Shown piece after piece: positions 10,341 to 21,303 of a stretch of 64,000 nucleotides of DNA. Every line of letters begins with the position of its first letter. The stretch's first letter is position 1. The DNA is from Protostelium mycophagum (Eukaryota; Evosea; Variosea; Protosteliida; Protosteliaceae), in NCBI GenBank assembly GCA_002081555.1, contig KV921162.1, forward strand, positions 1 through 64,000, read 5' to 3'. The notes beneath the pieces were generated by a model. It saw only the letters and a program-made list of their open reading frames with translations, was not told where the DNA came from and searched no databases. Made by a program: the position numbers and the translations under genes.

Positions 10341-12819
10341 TCAGGACCTCTTATGTCGGGTTAGCAGAGGTGACGGCTCCTCTTCTACTTCCAGTGAGAT
10401 ATCTTCACCTGAAAAATTGAATGGAATATTGAAGGGGCATCATACCGATGTAAGATTTGAGCAACCTCCTGGCCTCTTTAGATATCCTATTTCCCCCCAT
10501 CAACAATTCTTCCATGCAGAACTTTGATCTCATGGCTAACTCATGGTGCGAGACGATCCTTTCTGTCAGTCCAACAGCACCAACATCGTCCAATAGATTA
10601 TCCGACAGATTCAGAGTCTTCAGTGTCCACAATCCTCTTGACAAAGAGTCGAAATCAAGTGTCCTGTGTCCTTGAGGAGAATATGATTAAGACAGTAGCT
10701 CACGTGATGTGGTTACCACAGAGATTGAGAACCTGAAGGCGGGAGCGCTTCTTACGCCTTTCAGGTGCCGCAGCTCCATCCCTTGCTGGGAATAAACCCT
10801 CCATAAACTGACAGGATTAGGGATGTATAATGAGTGTAATATAATCACCAATTCTACTCCCTGATCGTCCATGTCATTGAAGGACAAGTCCACATCTTTG
10901 AGGTGTTCTAACTCTGAAAGAACAACACCCATCTCCTCACAACGATCTAAAGATGATCCTATACAATTCCCGGTGAGGTCTAACCTCGTTATGTCTTTAC
11001 AATAAGATATCTCACGAACACACCATTCCCACCCAACATCTCCCCCTCCTGATATCATTATTCGTAATTACTCATCATTCCTCTATACCTAATCGGTTAT
11101 AGCTCAGATCTAAACATCTCATCCTCATTATATCCCACTGATCACGCACATTTACATCTATATCTACATCTACATCTTGTGATATATAATTAGATCCCAG
11201 GTGTAATTCCTCTAGATTTGGTAAAGATCTCATCATATCGCTGCTGTACATAATCCCATTGCCCAAATGACAGGAACAGAGGTCCATCTTCCTCAATCCG
11301 GTATTCTAATATCATATTCAGATGTAAATAGATCATCATCATGTACCGTAGTATCCATCGACCTCACCACCTCACATATCTTTTTAAAATAATACTCCCC
11401 CAAATGGTTGAAACTAAAATCGATGGTAGTGAGATTCGTATTCTTAGAGATTGATGTCCACATATCGACAATTCCGTCAATAAACCAATCCCCTCTCTTC
11501 GAATCATTCCTAATATTCCCGGAGAGATTCAGTGTCTAAAATGTGTCATATATAATCATATATATATTTAGAAGACTACTTGTAGAGGGTGTGTGCAGAG
11601 TGATGATAACAAGATGGACATCCCCAGTGGAGTGATCTCATTCTGTGATACTTGCAGTACCTGATATGAGATTATGGGATGTTGATGATGTATTATAGTA
11701 TATATTATGGGATGTATTATTACTTTGAGGTGTGAGAAATCACCCTGGGATATGACCGTTGATATCATATTTATTCCTGCATCTCCGATTCTATTTTGAT
11801 TCAGAGAGAGATGTTCTAACTGAGACTTGTGAATCCCTACAATGATTATCTATTAATATAGATTATATAATATATTATATAATTACCCGCTTGTATCATC
11901 ATGATGACTCCAGAGTGAGTCAATTGGTTGCCAGTCAAATCGACTCTTGTCAAGTATGAGATATTCAGTGGTTTTTCCCAAATGTCTTTGAATGATTCAT
12001 CTGTCAATCTACTGAAGCTCAAGTCCAAAATTGGCTCCTGAATGATTTATAAATACACATTAATTGCAATATTCTGCATCGGTCCAATTTATTCTATATC
12101 AAATGTAGTATATTTATAAATTAAAATAAACCTGCAGTATGTTGCGATTGAATCTCGAGTATATCCTTGAAGAGGACGGTGACGTATTTCGATTTTTTCT
12201 GTCATCTAAATATTGCCGAGCCCTTTGGAGGTGTGCCTTCACTAAAACGGCATCTGGTGCATCGAAAACGCTGACCTCCTCCTCTTCTGGTCTGAAGAAG
12301 TAAGATGAATATCTCTTCTATAATTCGCTCACTTGTCTTTTTCAACATGTTCTTCTTGTTGATTTTGGTAATGTATGATGCCATAAGAAACACCTGCCGC
12401 AGCTGTAATTGTGACAGTAGCTAAGAGAACTGTCTCAAGAGTCGTGAATTTCCAACTCATCAGAAAGATTGGTATGATCAAAACAAGACCAAGGAGGCCA
12501 CTTTTAACAGTCAGACGGGGCGCCGCGCTCCGTTTATAGCCTGTTTGCTTTAGAATTGAGAAGATAGTAGATTAGATTACCTGTCTCGATGGCACTGACA
12601 ACGGATTGTGTTGATTGGGCGGCGCCCCGAGCTCTTGAATAATTCCCACTTGATCTAAGTGGTCTGCGATCGTTCCCTACTGTCTTAAGACGGTCTGAGT
12701 CTGTCAGAAAGAGAGTAATCGATGTGAATCCCACCTGGACTGGAGGATGTGATTTCCTCTAAAAGTAAACTCCGTGTCGCAGGTGAGATGGAAGACGCCA
12801 CCTTGTCTTTTGTTCTGGT
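10341..12819 (-). CDS. Membrane-anchored leucine-rich repeat protein (ribonuclease-inhibitor type)
   Basis: At least nine introns interrupt one long frame that ends at TGA 10341-10343. The N-terminal part (12450-12800) is Ser/Arg-rich and then has two hydrophobic segments (LLGLVLIIPIFLMSW and TVLLATVTITAAAGV), an acidic linker and then LRRs. Repeats of the RNI type are clear: LDLSFSRLTDESF, VDLTGNQLTHSG, LSLNQNRIGDAG, IDFSFNHLG, LDLSYNRLG, LDLTGNCIG, VDLSFNDMDDQG, LNLCGNHIT and LNLSDNLLDDVG. The tail is acidic. The LRRs probably form a protein-binding horseshoe on one side of an internal membrane. No ATG was found in frame at the 5' end, so the first exon is missing from this model. Confidence 0.8.
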
Positions 12820-13284
12820 CGCGTGTCACAACGCCACTTCTACGTAAGTATCCGAAAATCACAAAAATGCAATTCTTTGCAAAATATTTGTGAGCCCATT
12901 TGCACGCACAGTTGGCATGCTCTGTGCAGTCTGAGAGGGTGATACAACCATACGGTGCCTTGATTTATAGGAGTCTGCGATTATCCCAGTTATTTCAATG
13001 TATTTCTGCACAAATTATAATAATAATAAAATTCTTTTGACTTTCCATAATACCACCTGCGAATCAAGGTGACGCCATAACTTCAAATCTTATTTTGATG
13101 CTACATGATTGAACATGTATTAATTTACGAAATGGCCACCAATCAATAGCATTGAAGAGGATGCTTCTTTGATGTATTTTATTGCTGATGTTTTTGAGAA
13201 TTTCTCAGGGGCGTTCCTCCCCCTAAAATCACTCAAATTTTTAAAACTGATTTGTGATCATTTTTGGATCATCAACAAGACATC
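12820..13284. other. Divergent intergenic region
   Basis: It lies between the 5' end of the LRR gene (minus) and the start of the nucleoplasmin-like gene (plus). It presumably holds both promoters and the missing first exon of the LRR gene. I see AT-rich DNA with short homopolymers and no strong open frame, TATA box or repeat. Confidence 0.4.
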
Positions 13285-14303
13285 ATGACAAGCTTTTATG
13301 GAATAACTGTTAAGGCCGGAGAGAAGCAGAGCCTCGAAGTCCCTCCCGGACATGCTTTCGCTCTCACCATGGTTTGTGTTCATTTTCTTGCCATTATCTC
13401 AATCATTCCAACCTAAGAAAAATTGGAACTCGTACCTTTGAGAATCGTATTGATGATGGAAACAGATCGCTTTGGATGCCAAGGACAAGCAGTCCGCCAA
13501 GATCTACGCTCATATTGAGGAGGAGAAGGCTCTTCTCTCTACCTTGAGAGCTGGACACCTCGACCAACAACAGGTCGAGTTCAACTTCACTGCAGAAGAG
13601 GAAGCCTCCATCAGTGTTGTTGGAAACGGCGAGGTCCACCTGCTTGGATACTTACACATACTCAACTCATACGATTCAGATGACGAAGGGCTCGATTCAG
13701 GTGTGAATGTTTCTGCTGGTGATCTGTCTTATGACTAATCAGCACAGAGGACGATGGTTTGGGATTAGGAATGGACGAGGATTCTGAGGAAGAGGACGAA
13801 CAAGAAGAAGAGGAGCCAGTTGTGCCAGAACCCAAGGCAAAGAAGGCCGCCGCACCTGCCGCACCTGCCGCCAAGGCCGCCACAAAGAAGCCCGCTGCCC
13901 CTGCTCCCGCAAAGGCTGCTGAGAAGGCTGCCGAGAAGCCCGCCGCCGCCGCTACCACCCCTGCTGGTATGAAGATTAAAAAAAATTAAAAAGTCTCTAA
14001 AACTTCTCAGCCAAGAAGAACAAGAGACCCGCTGAGGAGGCCGTATCACCAGCCCCTGCTGCTGCCCCTGCTGGTATGTAGAAAAGAAATTTGTTGAAAA
14101 TTTACTGAAAATATGAAGGAAAGAAGCAGAAGGCCGAGACTGCCAAGCCAAAGGCATCCGAAACCCCCGTCGCTAAGAAGGCAGAAGCCAAGACCCCCGC
14201 AGCAACTCCCGCAGCTTCAGCTGCTCAGTGCTCTGTATGTGGAAAGGGGTTCAAGACCGCCGCCGGAGCCAAGTCACACGAGGAGAGCGTGCACAAGCAA
14301 TAA
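13285..14303 (+). CDS. HD2-like nucleoplasmin-fold protein with C-terminal C2H2 zinc finger
   Basis: Five exons (13285-13371, 13466-13700, 13748-13966, 14011-14073, 14119-14303) give 262 residues in phase. Residues 1-100 form a nucleoplasmin-like domain: FYGITVKAGEK, then VPPGHAFALT, and later VHLLGYL. This is the fold shared by plant HD2 proteins and the N-termini of nuclear FKBPs such as FKBP39. An acidic tract (DEDSEEEDEQEEEEP) and a long Lys/Ala/Pro linker like histone H1 tails follow. The C-terminus is one C2H2 finger, CSVCGKGF...HEESVH. There is no FKBP peptidyl-prolyl isomerase domain. Domain order matches plant HD2-type proteins (HDT), which act in chromatin and the nucleolus. Histone binding is likely; deacetylase activity should not be assumed. 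Confidence 0.88.
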
Positions 14304-14640
14304 ATAGATTTTTCGCGATTATTTGAGATGAAACCACAAGATGCTGAAACAAAGACGGCGATACAAATGTACAGTGCAGATGATCAGAGCAATGTTCATT
14401 CAGAATCGATCATTTTTGGTCCATGGGTTGTCCAAAGTCAACAATGAACCTGCTTGAAGGAGTTTGGTAAGGGCGAATCTGTGTTTTGCCGTGATGGTGT
14501 TTTTAGTTATCCTTGTTGTAAAGATATCCCTTAAGGGAGACGGAAGGAACATCATCTTCGTAGAGGTTAACAGCCCTGGAAGTCCTGCAAAGCAGAACAA
14601 GCTGTTGGACTCAAGAACAATTCGTTCCTCCTCCTCTGGA

Positions 14641-17206
14641 ATGTCTCTTCATGAGAACTTCGCCGAGGAGGAATTCAAAACTGGATGGTTGAAGAAGAGG
14701 ACCACAGGAGTAGGTGGAGGACGCTGGAGGGACCGATACTTCGTTTTCACGGCCAAATTCCATCTCTTGTGGTTCAAAGATCCAAAAGAATGGGCGACCA
14801 TCAAGAAGAAGGGCAAAACAAAAAAGGACTTAATGGTTCTGGACAACACATGTGTGGTCCGAGATAGTCAATTTAATCCAGCCATCAATGACGCCCCCAA
14901 TCCATTTTGTTTTCAAGTGGCGGAGAAGGACGGTAGAGTACTGTCCTTGTGTGCTACGGACGGAGAAAAGGATGCCGTGGAATGGATAGACCTCCTACAA
15001 GAGGCATTATCTCTCGGTTTACCAGAATACACTCCCGCGAAGTACAGAATCGTGAGATCGTTAAAAAACAACCAATTCAGAATTCCCCCTGGTGATTTAA
15101 CTTTTGAAGAAGAGAACGAGATCGGCTCAGGTATGTCTGTAATTTTCTTCACATACATTTATTCTTATATCTCCTCCATGAATCGAACATCCTATGTTTC
15201 CGCACCACCTTACGTCCAGAATGACATGATCCCGATCTCACTGATAATCCTAGGCGCCTCTGGTGTTGTTAAGAGGGGAGTATGGCTCAAGACAACAGAA
15301 GTGGCCATAAAAATTCTGAAAGACCTACCCGAATTCATGGATGCAAACGAAAGCATTGCCTTCTATAGAGAGATGGAGACCCTCAGGTACTTTTTTTTCC
15401 TTATTTTATTTAACATTCTGCAGTAAACTACGACATGGAAGTATAGTGCAAATGTATGGCTTTTGCAGAAAGGACCATTTCATGTGTCTAGTCACAGAGT
15501 TAGTCAGAGGAGGGAACCTCTCAGCACTGATACATAGGGGCGGTACCGGCCCGCTTGATGATTGGTACCAAATCGAACTCGCCATGAATATAAGCAGGTG
15601 AGAAAGTATTCATAAATGCTGTGGCTGATGTAGTAGGGGTATGGTCTATCTACATTCACAAGATGTCATACACAGGGATCTCAAGCCCGCTAATATTCTG
15701 GTGAGCATCTACATTTATTTATTTTTCCGACAATTTATATCATTTTGGATGTACTGATCGATTGTAGATTGAATCACTTGAGGAGGGAAAGCTCAAAGTG
15801 TGTGATTTTGGGCTATCTACAGTGGTCAGAAAAGGTCCCAGCAACGAACGTAATGGCAACACACATCCCTCAGAGACAGAAACATCCCTCGGATCACCAC
15901 AATATGCCGCTCCAGAGCTATCACAAGAGAACCACACCAGCAAAGTGGACATCTTCAGTTTTGCCATCATGTTTGTACCATTATAATTCTATTTTTTCTG
16001 ATTTTGTTAGATTATGGGAGATTGCTATGAGAGCTCAGCCATGGCCAGAGTTTCGGTTTGGATCACAAATAGCCAGCAAGTGAGTATTTCCAACAATGTC
16101 CAGTATGAGACCGTCTACAACGCTTAAAAAGAAAGGTACGCTGCGGGAGAGCGACCAGAGATCCCAAGCGGTAATATTTGGAAAAAGATAATAGAAAGAT
16201 GCTGGGACCACAACCCAGATAACCGACCCACTTACAAGGAGGTCTTTGCCGATATTGAGGTGGATTTTTATATTTATGTATGAGTAGACTGCTCAATATG
16301 CAAGGTTCTGAAGCAAGAATACAAAAGGCCTGTACCACATAAATTACCTTCAAATATCAGAGATCTGACGGATTTACAAACAAGACCACCAGAGAAGGTG
16401 GACACCATCGCACACAAGATCGGTTCTATATTTGGAAGCCGGGTGAGATCAACAATCATCATGAGATTGAGCTCACCTTCTGCAGCAAAGTGTACCGTGG
16501 CAAGAGTTTGCAACGGCATTCGGAAATGCATTAGCCATCATCCCTTCAGACGTCAAACAACTCCAACACGTTTTTGGTATGTATAGCTTGAGATATTCAA
16601 ACATGCTCTGAATGTCACCGACTGTTTGATAGACACGGAAGGAGTGGTCACGAAACAAACTTGGGACACCTTTTTGTTGTGGTTCTCCCCACTGAAATCG
16701 ATTTCTTCTTATCAAACAGAACAAGACGATGGTTATGATGTATCTGTTATACTCAGCATCTGTACTGCACCGTGAGTGTTTATTTCCATTGACTTGACCG
16801 ACATTTTATAGGTATTTCAGAGCCTTTTTGGGTGCGACAGAAGCACAGGCGTTGCTTAAAGATAAAGACTCGGGAACATTCCTGATACGGTTCAGCACAA
16901 CAAATCCAGGGCACTACGCTTTATCTGCTACTTATGGCCCAAATGTTGGTCAGTCCTTCATATAGATATAGATATATACATATATAACCACTTGTAATAA
17001 CAATATAAACAGGACACTGGAGAATAACATGCGAGAGGAAACAATTCTGCCAGCCGACATTCAAAGTGGATGTTCGTGAATACAGCAGTTTGGAGGATCT
17101 GGTGCACATACACTCACCAGGGGGTGAGACGATGAAGACGAAAACGGGAGAGAATTGTTTCTTGGTGTACCCACTGCAAAAACCGGATAATTTCGCCGGG
17201 CAATAA
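14641..17206 (+). CDS. PH - protein kinase - SH2 signalling kinase (SHK-like)
   Basis: Twelve exons give 651 residues in phase. Residues ~14-125 are a PH domain (KTGWLKKR, WRDRYFVF, ending in a conserved AVEWIDLLQEA helix) that should bind phosphoinositides or membranes. Residues ~155-430 are a kinase with glycine loop GSGASGVV, catalytic lysine in VAIK, HRDLKPAN, DFG and SPQYAAPE, all intact. The HRDLKPAN loop suggests Ser/Thr or dual specificity, as in tyrosine-kinase-like (TKL) kinases. Residues ~535-630 are an SH2 domain with FLIRFS at the phosphotyrosine pocket, so the key Arg is present. Dictyostelium SHK kinases also combine a TKL kinase with a C-terminal SH2, without this PH domain as far as I recall. 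The ATG at 14641 is the simplest start; an upstream coding exon is possible. Confidence 0.9.
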
Positions 17207-17288
17207 AGGTGTCTAACAGCTTCCTTTGTGCCTCAGCACGGTTATTACCGTACTATCTATTCATTCCATCTACAATAGTGATTTTATT

Positions 17289-18237
17289 TTAGGTGCTGAT
17301 GACCCCAAGGTAATCATCCTTGATCGAGGCGATGGCAAACTGCATAATTTAGAATTTCTTTTAGAATATAATAAACTGACAATGTCTGTCGCGTCCACTC
17401 TGGTACCGACGATTCTTAGTCTGACTTCTGTATCCTGTTCAATCTTGACTGAACGATCATCTGATACGAAGCTGGTGGTTTGGGCGTCAAATTGAATGTC
17501 ATCTGGAATCAACTTTGGCAGAAGTGAGTCATCTTCACTTTCGGAAAGCTTCTCTCATAATTAGAATTAAAATTACTCACAAATCTAGACACGAAAACAC
17601 TCAATGGTCCAACCTCAGCGAAGAACCCAACCTGATTTATATATTATTTTCTAATCACACAGGTTGTCTGAGCTCACCTTCGCGACCTTTGTAACAACGG
17701 CATCCAAAACCTCTCCCTTGAATGGTTTGAAGACGATGGCTTTGAATTTGACTGGGAACTTAACCATCCCTGTCCCTTCTTGTATTTTGCCCATGCCAAT
17801 CTGGATTGATTAATGCCAATCATACCCAATCATAGTGTTGATTGTCGTGGATGAAAGTGAGTTTTGTTATTTGGGAGATGAGGATTTCTAAAGAGTGAAA
17901 TGTGGCAGGATCTGTCAGGAAAGTGTGATCAATTACTTCTTCCACACGAGTCACCGTAATAATAAATCCATATCGTCCAGTACACGATCCCTCGACCTAA
18001 TATGATGATTTGATTGTTGGTAAGGTTTGTCGCCATTTATACCTCTTTGTGAAGATTTGTGTGTAGGGTTGCTTTTAGATTGCGACCAAAATATTGTGGC
18101 GCCAGAAGAAGGCTTCTCTCGAGAGTTATCTACCGCCGACTTCAGTATGACGAAATCGACCCCAATTCATTCGGATTTCACTCTTAGGTGAATTCATAAA
18201 GACCCAAACGATAACTAGGACATACATAAAAGAACAT
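17289..18237 (-). CDS. RPB7: RNA polymerase II subunit Rpb7
   Basis: Seven exons sum to 516 bases, giving 171 residues, the normal length of Rpb7. The first exon is only 12 bases (ATG TTC TTT TAT at 18226-18237) and joins to [15 protein letters not shown]. The N-terminal RNP-like tip domain includes [13 protein letters not shown]. The OB/S1 domain shows [22 protein letters not shown] and later [20 protein letters not shown] and [12 protein letters not shown]. Rpb7 pairs with Rpb4 to form the stalk of RNA polymerase II, binding nascent RNA. The C-terminus ends right after DDYLGVIST. Exons: 18226-18237, 18043-18129, 17937-17996, 17678-17800, 17581-17631, 17381-17512, 17289-17339. The stop lies 82 bases from that of the kinase gene. 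Confidence 0.97.
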
Positions 18238-18326
18238 TGCCCGCCGTTACGATCTCGCCACCGCCAAGATCTGATTTGAATTTCCCAAATGTCCCGTTGT
18301 AGGGCCGCAAATCAATCGCACCCACG

Positions 18327-20092
18327 ATGGACTCACATGGTCTCCCTTTGGAGATTGCATTGTTCTTTCTTCTTAATACCGTATTTGGTGCAGTCATTTT
18401 CCGATGTGTTGGTTCACGAGGATCCCTTCAACACTTTTCCATTCAAACGGGTCGGATCTTTAGAACTTTCAGAGAAATAACAATTTAGGTGCTTTCTTTG
18501 GATTGATCTGTGCGGTGCTCGTCTCATCTCTCGATTTGGTGTACTTTGCACATCCCAACGATGAGATAGAGCTGAGGAAGAGGTAGAACCAGTACTCTAC
18601 TCTACTTCTTTGACATTGATAGGTGGCTTCTATACGCTTCCCTGGTCTTTGTTTGTTTAGCCACTCTGTACATTTCATTTTTGTTGGGGGCCTCAATTGA
18701 GGAGAAGGATGTAGGGCTGACCAAACGATTTCTAAAATGGTACGAGTATATCTAAAATGATGTTTATCAAGCTTTCAATCATTGTGTACAAGGACTTCAT
18801 GGACAATGATCAGCCTCTGGTCTTTACTTCTGATTGGCACCTGTCTGCAATACAATTTCGAGGGTAACAGCTCAATATCACGACCTCCAGGTCGTATCTA
18901 CAACTTGGAAATCACACATCCCAACTTGGACAAAAAAGTGAGCTTTCAACACCTGATGATTCATTATAATCCGAGATTAAATATTCACAACATTAGTACA
19001 ATGTCAAAATGCATTTGAACTGCACCATGACATCTCCTGAACAACAAAACGTGACCACTGTCATTTTTGACTCGGGCATGCCCTTCTCCTCACTTTCTTG
19101 GATATTAACCTTGTCTTTACCTCTTAATATATCCTCATCTAAATATCGTCTCTGTACATACGACAGGACTGGTTATGGATGGAGCTCCTCTACAGAACAA
19201 ACTCGTTCAATGTAACACCCAACAAACATAGAAGTGGCAATGACATGATCACAGCGAGGCCCAAGTGACAGAGTTGAGGTTTCTGATGCGACAAGTAGAA
19301 CCAAGAGGCCGTTATCTCTTTGTGGGATGGTCTTATGGTGAGTTTCTGTACAAGCTCCTCTCAAACCCATCAGGTGGTCTGATTGCCCAATATTACGCAT
19401 TATCTTACCCCGAGGAAGTTTCTGGGATGATTCTTATTGATACGATGACTTCTACAGACTATAACTCAATAGTATTAGCACAAGAGATAGAGTCAGGCAT
19501 CGCCGCGTTCAACATATTGAAGTAGGTCAATCTCTTCAACAGTTTCTCAATAACAATAGGATGTTGTCACCTTTCAGTATATCACGATTACTCACAGCAT
19601 TGTTACCTTTTGAAGCGGGTTTCGCTCCAGCAGAGGTTTTAAAAAATATTTATACATGTATACACTTAAAAACATATATATAAATGTATATATTCTCAAT
19701 CGATACTGACCTGGTTCAGTTTCCCGAGGATGTCCACCTCTTAATGTCTGAGATGACAGGCACACATCATTTTCCAAACACAGCATCCCGGGAATTGCAA
19801 GCGTTAAATCGGAGCCTGTTGTCTTTGTCGAGAGTAGAGCATTCGAGGAGATTGAGTGAACAGCAGCGACCAAGAGTCTTGTTCATATCCTCTCATGATT
19901 ACAGATCAGACGGTAGGAATTCAAATGTACAGGTGCATCTCATTTTCGTCAGGGGGGAAACAGAAAGAGGAGCATGTGGCTCAAATATTTGGACCTGGCG
20001 AGTCTCTACAACTGCCTAAACCATCAAATCATTACATACCATACTACAACCCGCAGATCATCCAAAAGGCTCTGGAACAAATGACAAGTTAA
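18327..20092 (+). CDS. Membrane-anchored alpha/beta hydrolase
   Basis: An exon chain from ATG 18327 to TAA 20090-20092 encodes N-terminal membrane segments (IALFFLLNTVFGAVIF, FGLICAVLVSSLDLV, LVFVCLATLYISFLLG and WSLLLIGTC). An alpha/beta-hydrolase domain follows: CTYDRTGYGWSS before the nucleophile elbow GWSYGG (Ser nucleophile), then AQYYALSYPEEVSGMILID, and SNHYIP near the C-terminus, which supplies a plausible catalytic His. The acid residue was not assigned. The architecture of three or four helices plus a soluble hydrolase suggests a lipase, esterase or peptidase working at a membrane surface. The substrate is unknown. The exact extent of the intron near 18400-18487 has two possible donors. 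Confidence 0.85.
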
Positions 20093-20161
20093 AAGTTGAA
20101 CAAATTACCGTCTTTTTCAAATCAATTCGACAGAGAAGATTTCATTTTCCGGTTGCACAAA

Positions 20162-20275
20162 ATGAAGACTATATGGACCAGGAGAGCTAAGATCCATCAT
20201 CCACTTCTTAAAAGACCGGTTTGGCTGCTTTCTCACGTTCTTAGCGGTGTGTTTGTGTTCGCAAAGATTTGGTAA
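20162..20275 (+). CDS. Possible small membrane protein, 37 residues
   Basis: An ATG-started open frame of 37 codons begins MKTIWTRRAKIHHPLL and continues into one hydrophobic stretch (VWLLSHVLSGVFVFAKIW). A basic N-terminus followed by a single helix is typical of small mitochondrial inner-membrane subunits. It is short and could be chance or the 3' UTR of the hydrolase gene, whose stop lies 70 bases upstream. I recognise no family. Confidence 0.3.
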   Translation: MKTIWTRRAKIHHPLLKRPVWLLSHVLSGVFVFAKIW

Positions 20276-20714
20276 CCAGAGGCAAGAGAAGAATGGACAA
20301 ATATATCTAAGACCCTCAAAATTACGGCTTGATGAGAGGGGAATTACCACGATTCTACCGCTCTACACCAGTGTAAAAATTCAAAGATTCCTTTCCTCAG
20401 GGATAAATTATAAATATATTTTATCCTTGGATAATCACATCGAATGCATTTCTCATTATCATTATCATTCTATGTTCCACTAACGATGTACACGCAAATC
20501 GAACGATAAAATAATAGCATATAAGCACAATAATATCACGCTGGAACGACGATTTTGCGATAAGGAGGGTCCTCTGTTGGGTAGACACAAACGAAGTGAA
20601 AATAAAAATTCAAAGACATTTTGTGTGCCAAAAAATTGTTCTCCTTGTCGAGATGAAATGGAGATATTCATGCTCTGTCATACATACATTATGTAAACAT
20701 CGCGCTGTATATTT
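20276..20714. other. Intergenic DNA, nothing recognised
   Basis: AT-rich sequence with a short run of ATTATC repeats (about 20450-20470). No exon chain, RNA gene or repeat family was seen. It lies between convergent gene ends, so it probably holds 3' UTR. Confidence 0.4.
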
Positions 20715-21060
20715 TCGTGGACAGCTCAACTGCATTCGATCTTCTCATTATGAATTGAAATGCTGCATTCACATCTCCCCTCTTGCTTTCCTATTCTCCA
20801 ATTCGTTGATCTGCTTATCTTTGGTTTCCAATACTTTTTTGGCATCACATTGGAATAAAAGATTGCCTCTTTTCTCGTATGAGCTCTCGTGGACAGCTCA
20901 ACTGCTCATTCGATCTTCTCATTATGAATTGAAATGCTGCATTCACATCTCCCCTCTTGCTTTCCTATTCTCCAATTCGCTGATCTGCTTATCTTTGGTT
21001 TCCAATACTTTTTTGGCATCACATTGGAATAAAAGATTGCCTCTTTTCTCGTATGAGCTC
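20715..21060. repeat. Recent tandem duplication, 172 + 174 bp
   Basis: Copy 1 (20715-20886) and copy 2 (20887-21060) both start TCGTGGACAGCTCAACTGC and end CGTATGAGCTC. They differ by a two-base insertion (CTCATTCG against CATTCG) and one C/T change, so the duplication is young. The unit contains the 3' coding end of the coiled-coil frame on the minus strand; the second copy is therefore a partial duplicate lying beyond its stop codon. Confidence 0.95.
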
Positions 21061-21210
21061 CTGCCAGCTTTCAAGCTCGAGAGTTCACTCTTCTCTACGG
21101 CTAAGAGGTATAACTGAGAGAAGATCAGATCGATCAAATTTTGTGACATTTGCTGATTTATGATTCAAAAGCACCTGTCTGTCTATTGTCCTCGGTCCTT
21201 CCACATCCAT
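20943..21210 (-). CDS. Possible small coiled-coil protein
   Basis: On the minus strand an ATG at 21149 opens 68 codons (MSQNLIDLIFSQLYLLAVEK...) that end ELENRKARGEM. The middle is Lys/Glu-rich and heptad-like (KKVLETKDKQISELENRK). A further ATG at 21210 starts MDVEGPRTIDRQ and could join through a 22-base intron, which is very short even here. No family was recognised. The 3' half lies in the tandem duplication. It might also be the last exon of a gene whose 5' part I missed. Confidence 0.35.
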
Positions 21211-21303
21211 TGTGTGATCAAAAGTGGTTCATCACCTAAACCCATCTCCTCGTTGTAGTTACAAATCTCCAAAAAAGTATTTTTCTGAAATGAATATCTT
21301 TAT

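Noticed and set aside
13662-13958. Ala/Gly-rich minus-strand frames
   Set aside because: They are the complement of the Lys/Ala/Pro linker of the HD2-like protein.
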